Assembly: GCF_016765695.1 (NCBI RefSeq)
Contig: NZ_JAETGO010000091.1
Coordinates: forward strand, 1-37,902
Length of the DNA stretch: 37,902 nucleotides
Direction of reading: 5' to 3'
Source of the DNA: Sporosalibacterium faouarense
Lineage (GTDB): Bacteria; Bacillota; Clostridia; Tissierellales; VENL01
The position numbers and the translations under genes were made by a program. This document shows, piece by piece, positions 20,514-30,858 of the stretch. Position 1 is the first letter of the stretch, and each line of letters opens with the position of its first letter. The notes below the pieces were generated by a model. The model had not been told where the DNA came from and ran no database searches. It saw only the letters and a list, made by a program, of their open reading frames with translations.

Positions 20514-20720
20514 TTATGACTTTAAGTAAGTTAACAAGCTTTCATAATTATGTTTATGATCTTTACTTGCTTGTAAAAAAATACTCTTAATTTCTGCATC
20601 ATATACTTTTTCCGCTGCATTTAAGTACTTTTTGAATAGAATGGCCTCTTGATCTAGTTGTTCTTCCATTATAGCTAGCATTTTTGTATCTAAGCTCTTT
20701 TTTTCCTGTAAGTTATCCAT
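20514..20720 (-). CDS. Small helical coat-associated protein
   Basis: This 68-residue protein is predicted to be almost all helix (MLAIMEEQLDQEAILFKKYLNAAEKVYD then DHKHNYESLLTYL). The pattern is that of small ferritin-like proteins encoded beside cotF genes in clostridia. I do not recognise an assigned function. The ATG follows GGAGGT. It is first in the two-gene minus-strand unit. Confidence 0.65.
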   Translation of the reverse strand: MDNLQEKKSLDTKMLAIMEEQLDQEAILFKKYLNAAEKVYDAEIKSIFLQASKDHKHNYESLLTYLKS

Positions 20721-20939
20721 GATCTTACCTCCATTATTTAAAAATCAATATAGTCAATATTGTTCACCTTGATATCTTTTTTTAAATATTGGCAATGAAA
20801 TTATTTTAAAAGCCATTAAATTTAGATATCTGCTATAAACTTAGTATGTTACTATAATAAATATATATAGCATGTAAATAATGAAACTGTAAACAATAAT
20901 ATAGCTATAATGAGCAAAAATTCCTATCAACTACAAAAA

Positions 20940-20967
20940 TGTTAACAGAGCATTTTTGTGCTATAAT
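20940..20967 (+). promoter_or_regulatory. Candidate promoter of the lar operon
   Basis: TATAAT (20962-20967) is preceded by TGC, giving an extended -10. The -35 is poor (TGTTAA at 20940-20945). AGCA and TGCT arms (20949-20962 region) overlap the -10 and could be a small operator. The rest of the 282-base gap 20721-21002 shows no gene. Confidence 0.45.
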
Positions 20968-21002
20968 ATACTTACATTTGAGTTTTGGAGGAGTGTAAAT
21001 TA

Positions 21003-21827
21003 ATGGATTTAAATGAAAAATATTTAAAATTAAAAAAAATAATAAGAGAATTAGATAGTGTAGCCGTTGCTTTCTCAGGTGGAGTGGATAGCACTCTATT
21101 AATAGAGGTATGTAAAGAAGTTTTAAGAGAAAAAGCTATTGCTATTACCGCAATAGCACCTATGCATCCATCTAGAGAGATTGAAGAAGCAAAAGAATTA
21201 GCTCAGTCTATTGGAATTACTCATAAAATAATAGAATTTGATGAAGACAGTATCAAGGATATTGAAGATAATCCTCCAGAAAGATGCTATATTTGTAAGC
21301 ATATGATATTCACTAAAATTAAAGAAGTAGCAAAAAAATATGAGATTCTAAATGTACTGGATGGTTCAAATGTAGATGATTTAGGAGATTATAGACCAGG
21401 TCTTAAAGCAATAGATGAATTGAATGTGATAAGTCCTTTAAAAGAAGCAGGATTAACAAAACAGGATATAAGAGATTTATCTAAGGAATTGGGACTCTCA
21501 ACATGGGATAAGCCTGCCCTTGCATGTTTGGTTACAAGAATTCCTTATGGTGAGAAAATAACTGATAAAAAGCTTAGACTTGTGGAAAAGGCAGAAGAGT
21601 ATTTATTAGAAAAAGGATTCAAACAATTTAGAGTTAGGTATCATGGAGATATAGCTAGAATAGAAATTGCACCAGAGGAAAGGATCAATTTTTTCGATGA
21701 GGAATTGATGGATGAGGTTTCATATATATTTAAAGAGATTGGCTTTACATATGTAACAATGGAGTTAAGCGGATATAAAACTGGTAGCATGAATAGTCCA
21801 ATATTAAATAACGAAATAAATTCATAA
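21003..21827 (+). CDS. larE: LarE, sacrificial sulfur transferase for nickel-pincer nucleotide synthesis
   Basis: LarE converts the dicarboxylated pyridinium nucleotide to its bis-thiocarboxylate form, in the L. plantarum enzyme by giving up its own cysteine sulfur. The 274-residue product has the PP-loop SGGVDS (25-30), PERCYICK (92-99), GSNVDD, and Cys175 in LACLVTRIPYG, which lines up with the sacrificial Cys176 of L. plantarum. ATG 21003 is chosen because GGAGGAG lies nine bases upstream; an upstream in-frame TTG overlaps that site. It is the first gene of larE-larB-unknown-larC. Confidence 0.92.
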   Translation: MDLNEKYLKLKKIIRELDSVAVAFSGGVDSTLLIEVCKEVLREKAIAITAIAPMHPSREIEEAKELAQSIGITHKIIEFDEDSIKDIEDNPPERCYICKHMIFTKIKEVAKKYEILNVLDGSNVDDLGDYRPGLKAIDELNVISPLKEAGLTKQDIRDLSKELGLSTWDKPALACLVTRIPYGEKITDKKLRLVEKAEEYLLEKGFKQFRVRYHGDIARIEIAPEERINFFDEELMDEVSYIFKEIGFTYVTMELSGYKTGSMNSPILNNEINS

Positions 21828-21855
21828 AAAAACCTTATAGTTGGGGGGGAGAATT

Positions 21856-22620
21856 TTGAAAGAAAAAGACATTCAAAGGATACTAGAAGATGTAAAGAAT
21901 GGAAATATTAATGTTGAAAATGCCATGGGTAAATTAAAGGATTTGCCTTTTGAAGATCTAGGCTATGCAAAGATTGATCATCATAGAGGAATTAGAAATG
22001 GATATCCTGAAGTAATTTACTGTGAAGGTAAGGCTATAGAACATATTCAAGGAATAGTGGAAAAAATGTTATTGAGAAATAACAACATACTTGCAACTAG
22101 GGCTGATAGAAAGGTATACGAGGCAATTAAAGAAGTATGTGATGACGTAAAATATTATGAGATAGCAAGAATTGTTGTAGTAAAAAAGCAAGAACCTGAA
22201 AAAACTAAGAACAAAATATTAGTTGCCACGGGAGGAACTTCAGATATGGCTGTAGCCGAAGAAGCAGCAATTACAGCTGAAATGTTAGGAAATACTGTAG
22301 AAAGACTTTACGATGTAGGAGTAGCAGGAATACATAGACTTTTATCCCACAAAAGTAAGCTTGATGAGGCGAGTGTTATTATAGTAGCTGCAGGAATGGA
22401 AGGTGCATTGGCAAGTGTTGTGGGTGGATTAGTGGATAAGCCTGTCATAGCAGTTCCTACAAGTGTGGGGTATGGAGCAAATTTTGGCGGTCTAGCTGCA
22501 CTGTTGGCAATGCTTAATAGCTGCGCTAGTGGTGTTGGAGTAGTGAATATAGATAATGGATTTGGAGCAGGGTATTTAGCAAGTACAATAAATAGACAGA
22601 TTGAAAAAGCAAGTTTATAG
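21856..22620 (+). CDS. larB: LarB, pyridinium-3,5-biscarboxylate mononucleotide synthase
   Basis: LarB carboxylates nicotinic acid adenine dinucleotide and hydrolyses its phosphoanhydride, the first step to the nickel-pincer cofactor. The 254-residue product has an N-terminal helical part and a PurE-like C-terminal domain with VATGGTSDMAVAEEAA, YDVGVAGIHRLL, VAAGMEGALASVVGGL and the PTSVGYGA segment. The start is TTG 21856 after GGGGGGAG; a further upstream in-frame TTG overlaps that site. It follows larE by 28 bases. Confidence 0.93.
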   Translation: MKEKDIQRILEDVKNGNINVENAMGKLKDLPFEDLGYAKIDHHRGIRNGYPEVIYCEGKAIEHIQGIVEKMLLRNNNILATRADRKVYEAIKEVCDDVKYYEIARIVVVKKQEPEKTKNKILVATGGTSDMAVAEEAAITAEMLGNTVERLYDVGVAGIHRLLSHKSKLDEASVIIVAAGMEGALASVVGGLVDKPVIAVPTSVGYGANFGGLAALLAMLNSCASGVGVVNIDNGFGAGYLASTINRQIEKASL

Positions 22621-22697
22621 GTAAAATTATAATAAATAAGATTAGAGTAACATAAGAAAAATGTAAAAATAAGCTTTATGAATTTGGGGGATTTAAA

Positions 22698-23054
22698 ATG
22701 AATAAATTTGTACTGTTTTGTTATGGTATTCTTACTATTATTAAACTTTTTACTGCAAAAGTATTATTAGTTGGAGACTCTTTATCACAACTTGTAATAA
22801 AAATATATCCGACAACTAGCAATACCTTTGAAGTATTAGGAGGAGAAACCATTGCAAACATTGAGAAGTATAAAGATACATGGTATTATAAAGGCAATTA
22901 TATAACCTTGTTATCGGATGAATATAGGTTTTTAGGAGAATCTATTTATTTAAAATCAATGAGTGTATGGTGGGTATTAACCTTGATTCTCCTAATATTT
23001 TATTTACATAAGCTTTTGACTAAAAAAGGACTATCCTTAAAACCAAGAATGTAG
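22698..23054 (+). CDS. Unknown small membrane protein inside the lar operon
   Basis: I do not recognise this 118-residue protein. It has an N-terminal hydrophobic segment (about 3-25), a polar central part of about 60 residues (with YKDTWYYKGNYITLLSDEYRF), and a C-terminal membrane helix (about 89-107, VWWVLTLILLIFYL) followed by a basic tail (KKGLSLKPRM). The ATG follows TGGGGGA. larC starts 11 bases after its stop, so the gene is coupled to the cofactor pathway. It lacks obvious metal ligands and does not resemble known nickel permeases. Confidence 0.7.
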   Translation: MNKFVLFCYGILTIIKLFTAKVLLVGDSLSQLVIKIYPTTSNTFEVLGGETIANIEKYKDTWYYKGNYITLLSDEYRFLGESIYLKSMSVWWVLTLILLIFYLHKLLTKKGLSLKPRM

Positions 23055-23065
23055 GAGGAGAAAAG

Positions 23066-23986
23066 ATGAAAAAAACGATTTTGTATTTTGATTGCTTATC
23101 AGGTATTAGTGGAGATATGACCATTGCTTCATTACTTGACCTTGGAGTAGACAAAGATAAATTTTTGGAAGAATTAAAGAAAATAAATGTTGATGGCTAT
23201 AGAATAGAGATTAAAAAGGCACAAAAGAACGGTATAACAGGAACAGATTTTAATGTAATCCTGGAAAGTGAGGAAGGACATAATCATAATCATGATCACA
23301 AACATTCTCATCATGGTCATTCTCATGACTCTAATCATTCTCATGAACATGAAAATGACCATAGTCATGATCATTCCCATGAACATCAGCATGAGCATAC
23401 TCACAGTCACGATAATAATAACGAACATTCCCATAGTCATAGCCATGGTCATGATCATGTACATAGAAATTTACATGATATAGAACACATCATTGATGAT
23501 AGTGAATTAAATAAGAATGTTAAAGAATTAAGTAAGAAAATATTCAAATACGTCGCTACTGCCGAGGCTAAAATACATAATAAACCAATAGATGAAGTTC
23601 ACTTTCATGAAGTTGGAGCTGTTGACTCTATTGTTGATATCATTGGAGCTGCAATTTGTATTGATATGCTTAATGTTGATGAGATTTATGCATCTCCATT
23701 ACATATAGGAACAGGATTTGTTAATTGTGCCCACGGTAGAATACCAGTGCCAGCACCAGCTACATTAGACATATTAAAGGGGGTACCAGTATATTCCACA
23801 GGTATAAGGAGTGAACTTGTAACACCTACTGGTGCAGCTATAATAAAAGCCTTAGCAAAAGAATTTATCCAGACTCCACAGATGACTATTGATAAAATAG
23901 GTTATGGATTAGGAAAGAAGGATTTAGAAATTACGAATGTTCTTAGAGTAAATTTGGGTAAAAAAAAAGTAATGAGAGCCTATTAA
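23066..23986 (+). CDS. larC: LarC1, N-terminal part of the nickel insertase LarC, with long His-rich segment
   Basis: LarC inserts nickel into the pincer nucleotide in a CTP-dependent step. This 306-residue frame contains the DUF111-family opening LYFDCLSGISGDMTIASLLDLG, then residues 72-141 with about 30 histidines, then HFHEVGAVDSIVDIIGAA and the SPLHIGTGFV and TPTGAAIIKAL segments. It ends with TAA at 23984-23986. In L. plantarum larC is expressed as one protein through a programmed ribosomal frameshift, and this gene has a matching arrangement (A9 run at 23960-23968). The shifted product would be about 445 residues. The His-rich stretch may hold Ni2+. The start follows AGGAGGAG. Confidence 0.93.
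   Translation: MKKTILYFDCLSGISGDMTIASLLDLGVDKDKFLEELKKINVDGYRIEIKKAQKNGITGTDFNVILESEEGHNHNHDHKHSHHGHSHDSNHSHEHENDHSHDHSHEHQHEHTHSHDNNNEHSHSHSHGHDHVHRNLHDIEHIIDDSELNKNVKELSKKIFKYVATAEAKIHNKPIDEVHFHEVGAVDSIVDIIGAAICIDMLNVDEIYASPLHIGTGFVNCAHGRIPVPAPATLDILKGVPVYSTGIRSELVTPTGAAIIKALAKEFIQTPQMTIDKIGYGLGKKDLEITNVLRVNLGKKKVMRAY
23960..23969 (+). other. larC: Slippery A-run for -1 frameshifting in larC
   Basis: The run of nine A (23960-23968) is read in frame as AAA AAA AAA. The heptamer A-AAA-AAA at 23962-23968 allows a -1 slip, after which reading continues AGT AAT GAG AGC CTA TTA ATT CTT, giving KSNESLLILETNIDDMNPE. In the -1 frame a TAA at 23959-23961 blocks any start further upstream, so the switch must occur on this run. 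A weak TATTA/TAATA stem can form just downstream. Transcriptional slippage adding one A would give the same product. Confidence 0.75.
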
Positions 23987-24402
23987 TTCTTGAAACTAAT
24001 ATAGATGATATGAATCCAGAGGTATATTCTTATGTTATACCTAAGCTGTTTGAAGAAGGTGCTTTGGATGTGTACCTTACTAATATTATTATGAAAAAAA
24101 ATAGGCCGGGAATTAAAATAAGTATTCTCTGTGAAGATAATGATACAGAAAGCTTTGAGAATATATTATTCGCAGAAACTTCGACATTAGGAATAAGAAA
24201 ATATAAGGTTGATAGAGAGAAGCTTGAAAGACAGTTTATTAAGGTGAAGACTAAATATGGTATTATTACCGTAAAACAAGCAATTAGAAATGGCAAAGTT
24301 TTAAAATCTGCTCCTGAGTATGAAGATTGTAAAAAAATAGCTGAAGAAAACAATATACCGATTAATAAAGTATATACGGAGGTAGCTAAATCGTTTAATT
24401 AG
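23968..24402 (+). CDS. larC: LarC2, C-terminal part of LarC expressed by -1 frameshift
   Basis: About 144 residues in the -1 frame relative to LarC1. It opens with LLILETNIDDMNPEVYSYV, the conserved junction of full-length LarC, and continues with GALDVYLTNIIMKKNRPGIKISILC and VDREKLERQFIKVKTKYG, typical of the C-terminal domain. The first in-frame ATG (24010) has no SD and would drop the conserved ETNIDD residues, which argues against separate translation. The domain ends at a TAG after AKSFN. Confidence 0.88.
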   Translation, partial: SNESLLILETNIDDMNPEVYSYVIPKLFEEGALDVYLTNIIMKKNRPGIKISILCEDNDTESFENILFAETSTLGIRKYKVDREKLERQFIKVKTKYGIITVKQAIRNGKVLKSAPEYEDCKKIAEENNIPINKVYTEVAKSFN

Positions 24403-24516
24403 AGACAATTATAATTTGCTACTTTAAATGCTTTTAATTTTGTTTAAAACTTCGATATTAATTTTCTTTTAAAATGGAGCAAAACAATTTTTTATAATAA
24501 ATAATCGTAATATATG

Positions 24517-24545
24517 TTGACATTTCTATGAACTTTTGTTAGTCT
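24517..24545 (+). promoter_or_regulatory. Candidate promoter of guaBA
   Basis: TTGACA (24517-24522), 17 bases and TAGTCT (24540-24545) place transcription start just before the riboswitch aptamer. The -10 is a weak match. Confidence 0.45.
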
Positions 24546-24569
24546 ATAAAAAATTAAAATGATGAAGTT

Positions 24570-24634
24570 ACTCATATATCCTCCAGAATATGGCTGGAGA
24601 GTCTCTACCAGACGACCATAAATTGTCTGACTAT

Positions 24635-24638
<4 letters not shown>
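24570..24638 (+). ncRNA. Purine (guanine) riboswitch aptamer
   Basis: P1 is ACTCATA (24570-24576) with TATGAGT (24632-24638). P2 is CTCCAG/CTGGAG (24581-24586 with 24594-24599) and P3 is CAGACGA/TTGTCTG (24609-24615 with 24623-24629). Both loops are seven bases (AATATGG and CCATAAA), as needed for the kissing interaction. The J2/3 CTCTACC segment is conserved. The specificity base before P1' is C (24631), which indicates guanine rather than adenine. It controls guaB-guaA. Confidence 0.96.
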
Positions 24639-26238
<1,600 letters not shown>

Positions 26239-26253
26239 ATTTGGAGGTAGAAT

Positions 26254-27798
26254 ATGAAGAATAATATGATTTTAATACTAGATTTCGGTGGACAATATAG
26301 TCAATTAATAGCAAGAAGAGTTAGGGAAGCAAATATATATTGTGAAATAGTACCCCATGATTGCTCAATAGAAAGAATTAAAGATAAAAATCCTAAAGGG
26401 ATAATATTTTCAGGGGGACCTTCTAGTGTATATGTAGAAAATGCACCTCAATGTGAAAAAGAAATATTTGAACTTGATATTCCTATATTGGGAATCTGCT
26501 ATGGTGGTCAATTGATGGCTCAAAATTATGGTGGAAAAGTAAATAGAGCAAAGGCTAGAGAATATGGTAAGGTTGAATTACAGATAGCTGACAAAGAAGG
26601 GATATTTAAAGATATAAATAATGATATCCTTTGTTGGATGAGTCACACAGATTTCATAGAAACACCTCCAGAGGGTTTTAAGGTAACTGCTACCACAGAG
26701 TCATGTCCAGTTGCAGCCATGAAAAATCAAGATAAGAAACTTTATGCTGTGCAATTCCACCCTGAAGTTGAACATACTGAAATGGGTAAAGATATGATTA
26801 ACAACTTTGTACGTGAAGTATGCGATATTATACCTAGCTGGGATATGGGAGATTTTGCAGAAGAAACTATTAAAAAGATACAATCGGAAATAGGCGAAAA
26901 GAAAGCCCTATGTGCTCTATCAGGAGGAGTAGATTCATCTGTAGCAGCAGTTATGGTTCATAAAGCCATAGGGAAAAATTTAGTTTGTGTTTTCGTGGAC
27001 CATGGCTTGCTTAGAAAAGATGAAGGTGATCAGGTAGAAGAAGTCTTTAAAGAAAAATTTGATATGAATTTAATTAGAGTTGATGCTAAAGATAGATTCT
27101 TAGGAAAGCTTAAAGGCGTAACTGATCCAGAGGCGAAGAGAAAGATAATTGGTGAAGAATTTATTAGAGTATTTGAGGAAGAAAAGGCTAAATTGAAGGC
27201 TAAATTTGGAGATGTTGATTATTTAATACAGGGAACTATATATCCAGATGTAATAGAAAGTGGAACAGATAAAGCATCAGTTATTAAAAGTCATCACAAT
27301 GTTGGTGGATTGCCAGAAGATGTTGATTTCGAACTTATAGAACCACTACGTCAGCTTTTCAAAGATGAGGTTAGAGAAGTTGGTAGAAAACTAAATATTC
27401 CAGCTGAAATTGTCGATAGACAACCTTTCCCAGGACCAGGATTAGCTATAAGGGTTTTAGGAGAAATAACTGAGGAAAAATTAGAAATAGTAAGGGAAGC
27501 AGATTGGATATTTAGAGAGGAAATCAGAAAAGCTGGATTACAAAATGAAATCTGGCAATATTTCGCTGCCTTACCTAATATAAGAAGTGTTGGGGTTATG
27601 GGAGATGAAAGAACTTATACCCATACTATTGCTTTAAGAGCAGTAACTAGCTCTGATGGAATGACTTCTGATTGGGCTAGAATACCATTTGATGTACTTG
27701 AAAAAATTTCAACTAAAATAGTTAATAATGTTGATGGAGTAAATAGAGTAGTTTATGACATTACTTCCAAGCCACCTGCAACTATTGAGTGGGAATAG
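26254..27798 (+). CDS. guaA: GMP synthase (glutamine-hydrolysing)
   Basis: GuaA aminates XMP to GMP using glutamine and ATP. The 514-residue product has a class I glutamine amidotransferase domain with Cys82 in GICYGGQLM and His/Glu in FHPEVEHT, an ATP-pyrophosphatase domain with [11 protein letters not shown], and the C-terminal dimerisation domain ending [13 protein letters not shown]. Start ATG follows TTGGAGG. It is the second gene of the riboswitch-controlled guaBA operon and is followed by a terminator. Confidence 0.98.
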   Translation: MKNNMILILDFGGQYSQLIARRVREANIYCEIVPHDCSIERIKDKNPKGIIFSGGPSSVYVENAPQCEKEIFELDIPILGICYGGQLMAQNYGGKVNRAKAREYGKVELQIADKEGIFKDINNDILCWMSHTDFIETPPEGFKVTATTESCPVAAMKNQDKKLYAVQFHPEVEHTEMGKDMINNFVREVCDIIPSWDMGDFAEETIKKIQSEIGEKKALCALSGGVDSSVAAVMVHKAIGKNLVCVFVDHGLLRKDEGDQVEEVFKEKFDMNLIRVDAKDRFLGKLKGVTDPEAKRKIIGEEFIRVFEEEKAKLKAKFGDVDYLIQGTIYPDVIESGTDKASVIKSHHNVGGLPEDVDFELIEPLRQLFKDEVREVGRKLNIPAEIVDRQPFPGPGLAIRVLGEITEEKLEIVREADWIFREEIRKAGLQNEIWQYFAALPNIRSVGVMGDERTYTHTIALRAVTSSDGMTSDWARIPFDVLEKISTKIVNNVDGVNRVVYDITSKPPATIEWE

Positions 27799-27855
27799 AT
27801 ATAGAAGTATTATAAATGCTTAACTTTAGAGGGTTATTAGTATTTTGAATATAGG

Positions 27856-27899
27856 AAAAGATGGATATGATCTTATGGGATCATATCCATCTTTTATTC
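27856..27899 (+). terminator. Terminator of guaBA
   Basis: AAAAGATGGATATGA (27856-27870) pairs with TCATATCCATCTTTT (27881-27895), with further GATC pairing inside. T-rich sequence follows. Confidence 0.85.
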
Positions 27900-27910
27900 T
27901 TAGCAGAGTA

Positions 27911-27955
27911 TTAAATAAAGCCATAACTAATCAAAATTGACTAATTATGGCTTTA
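27911..27955 (-). terminator. Terminator of the lipoprotein gene (minus strand)
   Basis: TAAAGCCATAA (27916-27926) pairs with TTATGGCTTTA (27945-27955). Read on the minus strand the stem is followed by TTTAATA, which suits the gene converging from the right. There is no T-run on the plus side. Confidence 0.6.
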
Positions 27956-28045
27956 CACGTTTACACTCATAGTATGAAAAAATTTAAATTATCTTAATAG
28001 AACTTATAAGTACTGAGTCGTTATAAGTATATATAAGATTATTCT

Positions 28046-29362
28046 TTAAAAGTCAAAATTAGAATCAGTGTTATACACTTCTTCTTGGGTATTCATCATC
28101 TCTTGCTCTATTTTAAACATATCCATATAATTAACAGAATTTTCTTCTGTTAATTCAGGTATTTCAATATTAATCTCTTCGTTAATATTGTATATATCTT
28201 GGTTAAATTCTAATTTAATATCGATAATCATATTTTCTACCGAAGAAGGAGTGTCTTTAGTCTGAGGTGTATCCTGAGGAAAGCCTGGCTCCCTCTTAGT
28301 ATTATACTGTTGGATGTTAATATTATTAAAGTCATTTTGATTAATACTAAAGTGTATCTTTCCATTTGTGTTTAAGATATTACCTTTTTTATCTAATTTA
28401 AAATCAATGAGTAATCCTTCTTCACCAAGAATATTGAAATTATCTATCGTATCAAAGAAAGTATCGATATCATTCAATACCTCTTCTCTGGAATCCTCTG
28501 AAAAAACTTCCAGCATTTCATTTAGCGATTGAGTCATCTCTTCTTTTTCCACTTCATTTTCAGTATTCATATCTTCTGTAAATTTAGTAATGATACTAAA
28601 GTATTCTCTTACTAAATCTTCCGTTGAATCACTTTCTATTAACCTGTGTGTAGCATATCTTAAAAACTCTTTAAAAGTTTCATCATCAAGTTTCAACTGA
28701 TAAACCATTGCAGTTTTTCCATCTATTGTCTCTTTGCCCTTATATGAAATTATATTCTTTTTAAAGTTGAAATCTTTAGCATATTCCTTAAAAAAAGCTT
28801 CTGCTATTAATTGAAATTCTTTACTTAATTCAGTGGTTTCTTTTAGAATCTCACTATTTATTGCTACTTCTTCTTGACCCATATTTTGATATATATCTGA
28901 AAGATCAAGTACCATATATTCCTTATTTCTATATGACTCTGGCATGGACATCATCATTAGAGGGGGAAGTTGAAAAATCTCTTTCATAGATAATTCATCT
29001 CCTGATAGATCACTATCAACCCACAAGTTCATATCCATAACTATACCGGCAAAATTCATTCCTATATTTGTCTGAGACTTAACTTTAGTCTGCTCCTCAT
29101 TACTTTCCATTTGTTGATGTAATGTAATATCTGAATTGTTAATCATATATAAAAGCTCTTGAATTTCCATTTGTTTTTCTTCAGATAAACCTGTTACATT
29201 AACATTTACTTTTATACTTGTATCACTTTCATAGGATGTCATATTATTTTGCTTGATGAGTGCATTAAACACTTTCATTTCACTAGCATTACACCCTATC
29301 AATAACATTGATATTACTGTAAAAACCATTACTACTTTGATTAGTTTAAACCTTTTTGTCAT
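28046..29362 (-). CDS. Lipoprotein of unknown function
   Basis: The 438-residue product has a signal peptide ending in a lipobox, LIGC, with Cys24 as the lipid-modified residue, so it should be anchored to the outer face of the membrane. The mature part repeats a SYESDTSIKVNVNV type opening and TVYGL-like beta-rich segments such as GMNFAGIVMDMNLWVDSDL, similar in style to LolA-like sensor lipoproteins, but I cannot name a family. The ATG follows GGGGGGC. It has its own promoter and lies downstream of the SEDS gene on the same strand, 137 bases away. Confidence 0.75.
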   Translation of the reverse strand: MTKRFKLIKVVMVFTVISMLLIGCNASEMKVFNALIKQNNMTSYESDTSIKVNVNVTGLSEEKQMEIQELLYMINNSDITLHQQMESNEEQTKVKSQTNIGMNFAGIVMDMNLWVDSDLSGDELSMKEIFQLPPLMMMSMPESYRNKEYMVLDLSDIYQNMGQEEVAINSEILKETTELSKEFQLIAEAFFKEYAKDFNFKKNIISYKGKETIDGKTAMVYQLKLDDETFKEFLRYATHRLIESDSTEDLVREYFSIITKFTEDMNTENEVEKEEMTQSLNEMLEVFSEDSREEVLNDIDTFFDTIDNFNILGEEGLLIDFKLDKKGNILNTNGKIHFSINQNDFNNINIQQYNTKREPGFPQDTPQTKDTPSSVENMIIDIKLEFNQDIYNINEEINIEIPELTEENSVNYMDMFKIEQEMMNTQEEVYNTDSNFDF

Positions 29363-29403
29363 GTTTTAGCCCCCCTTGTTATATTATGTAAAAACATAAT
29401 TCA

Positions 29404-29459
29404 ATTATATACTGAGATTAGATTATAATCAATAGGCTATTGGTCTGTTGATTATAATC
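29404..29459 (-). promoter_or_regulatory. Lipoprotein promoter overlapped by two identical palindromes
   Basis: On the minus strand TTGATT (29427-29432), 17 bases and TATAAT (29404-29409) form a promoter. The self-palindrome GATTATAATC occurs at 29421-29430, covering part of the -35, and again at 29450-29459. Their start-to-start distance is 29 bp. This looks like a paired operator. Confidence 0.6.
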
Positions 29460-29499
29460 ATTTTATCAATATAAAGTCTAATTCTTTACACTATATATA

Positions 29500-30858
29500 T
29501 TATTCATATAGATTATTACTTAGTACCAAATCTTTTCTACGATATATCCCTAGCATTAATCCCACTAGAGCCATACTTACGATAAAATTGGTGCCACCAT
29601 ATGAAATAATAGGTAATGATATGCCAATAATAGGGAAGAGACCAAGGTTCATAAGAATATTGGATATTATTTGTAATGTGAATAATGTCACAATAGAGCT
29701 AGAAATGTACTTACCATATATTGTATTGATTTTTCCTATTGTAAGTGTCATACGTAAAATAGTTAACATTATAATTAGAATCAACCCAATGCCTGCAATC
29801 CATCCAAAGGCAGACACTATATAAGTGAAAATAAACTCAGAATTTGATAAAGGAAGTGTCAAGCCAAATCCAGAATTTTCAGTAGCAAAATGTAATCCTG
29901 CTCCTTCACCTAATAATTTGGCTCCAGATAGAAGTTTCTTGATAGTTAGATATAAATAACCTGATCCATTGGGGTCTGAACTTGGCTGAAAGAAACTAAG
30001 TATTCTTTGATATCTATAGGAGTAACTAATAAAGGTAAAGACTAATGCAATCAATCCTCCACCAATATTAATGCCATATATAAGCAAGAGTGATTTAACT
30101 CTATTTCCTTGAAAATTTTTATTCATAATGCTAACTGTGAACATAACTAAAAATCCAGTCCCTAGTAATATGGGATTTGCCAATGATGAATTAGTAAGGC
30201 ACATAAATATACTTACAATTGATAATCCTATCAGCTTTAGCATATTTTTTAGATTTTCATTTCCCCATTTAATCAATAATCCAGAAAAGGATATTAGCAA
30301 TATTGGAATAGATATAGTTATTGGATTGATTATAAAAGAACCAATAGTAATATATGGATTACCATTTATAGTTGGAAACCAATTAGATAAAAACAGAAAG
30401 ATATTAGTAATAATAAAAAGGTGTAAAGAATATTTCTCAAGTTTAGTATAGTCAAAGAAATAAAATATTGCCCCTCCAATGATTCCAATTAATAAGTATG
30501 TGAAATAATGACTAATGGATATATTAGTCGAGGACTGATAAGCAATATCTTTTGATAAGAAATATAGAACTCCTCCACTTATTGCGGACATTAATCCAAT
30601 CAACAAGACGATAGACCATTCTATTTTAGGTTTATGGGTTTTATTAAGTTCTTTTCCTATGTCATCTGGACTTCCCATTTGTTTAATTGCTTTTTTTTCT
30701 GCTTCGGAATCTGACATACCATTATTCATATACTCAGCTTTAATTTCATCTATATGTCCTAGAAGCTCAGTCTTTATGTCATTATGTATTTTTTTATATT
30801 TAATTTGATTGCATACCTTTTTTAAGAAATCTGAAGTATGATTAATCAATACACTCAC
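29500..30858 (-). CDS. SEDS-family (FtsW/RodA/SpoVE-like) protein with N-terminal HAAS-like domain
   Basis: The 452-residue product starts with a cytoplasmic helical domain (about 1-75, including GHIDEIKAEYMNNGMSDSEAEKKAIKQMGSPDDIGKEL) of the kind found beside PadR regulators, followed by about ten membrane segments. The SEDS region has RILSFFQPSSDPNGSGY and ISLPIISYGGTNF. SEDS proteins polymerise lipid II into glycan strands. The residue expected to be catalytic Asp in TDFIF reads Glu341 in NSEFIF. The gene begins 17 bases inside the padR gene, which implies tight coupling. It may be a cell-wall enzyme or a sensor derived from one. Confidence 0.8.
   Translation of the reverse strand: MSVLINHTSDFLKKVCNQIKYKKIHNDIKTELLGHIDEIKAEYMNNGMSDSEAEKKAIKQMGSPDDIGKELNKTHKPKIEWSIVLLIGLMSAISGGVLYFLSKDIAYQSSTNISISHYFTYLLIGIIGGAIFYFFDYTKLEKYSLHLFIITNIFLFLSNWFPTINGNPYITIGSFIINPITISIPILLISFSGLLIKWGNENLKNMLKLIGLSIVSIFMCLTNSSLANPILLGTGFLVMFTVSIMNKNFQGNRVKSLLLIYGINIGGGLIALVFTFISYSYRYQRILSFFQPSSDPNGSGYLYLTIKKLLSGAKLLGEGAGLHFATENSGFGLTLPLSNSEFIFTYIVSAFGWIAGIGLILIIMLTILRMTLTIGKINTIYGKYISSSIVTLFTLQIISNILMNLGLFPIIGISLPIISYGGTNFIVSMALVGLMLGIYRRKDLVLSNNLYE

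Noticed and set aside
23174-23483. Open frames on both strands across the His-rich part of larC
   Set aside because: They are methionine/isoleucine-rich artefacts of the repeated CAT/CAC-type codons and have no ribosome binding sites.
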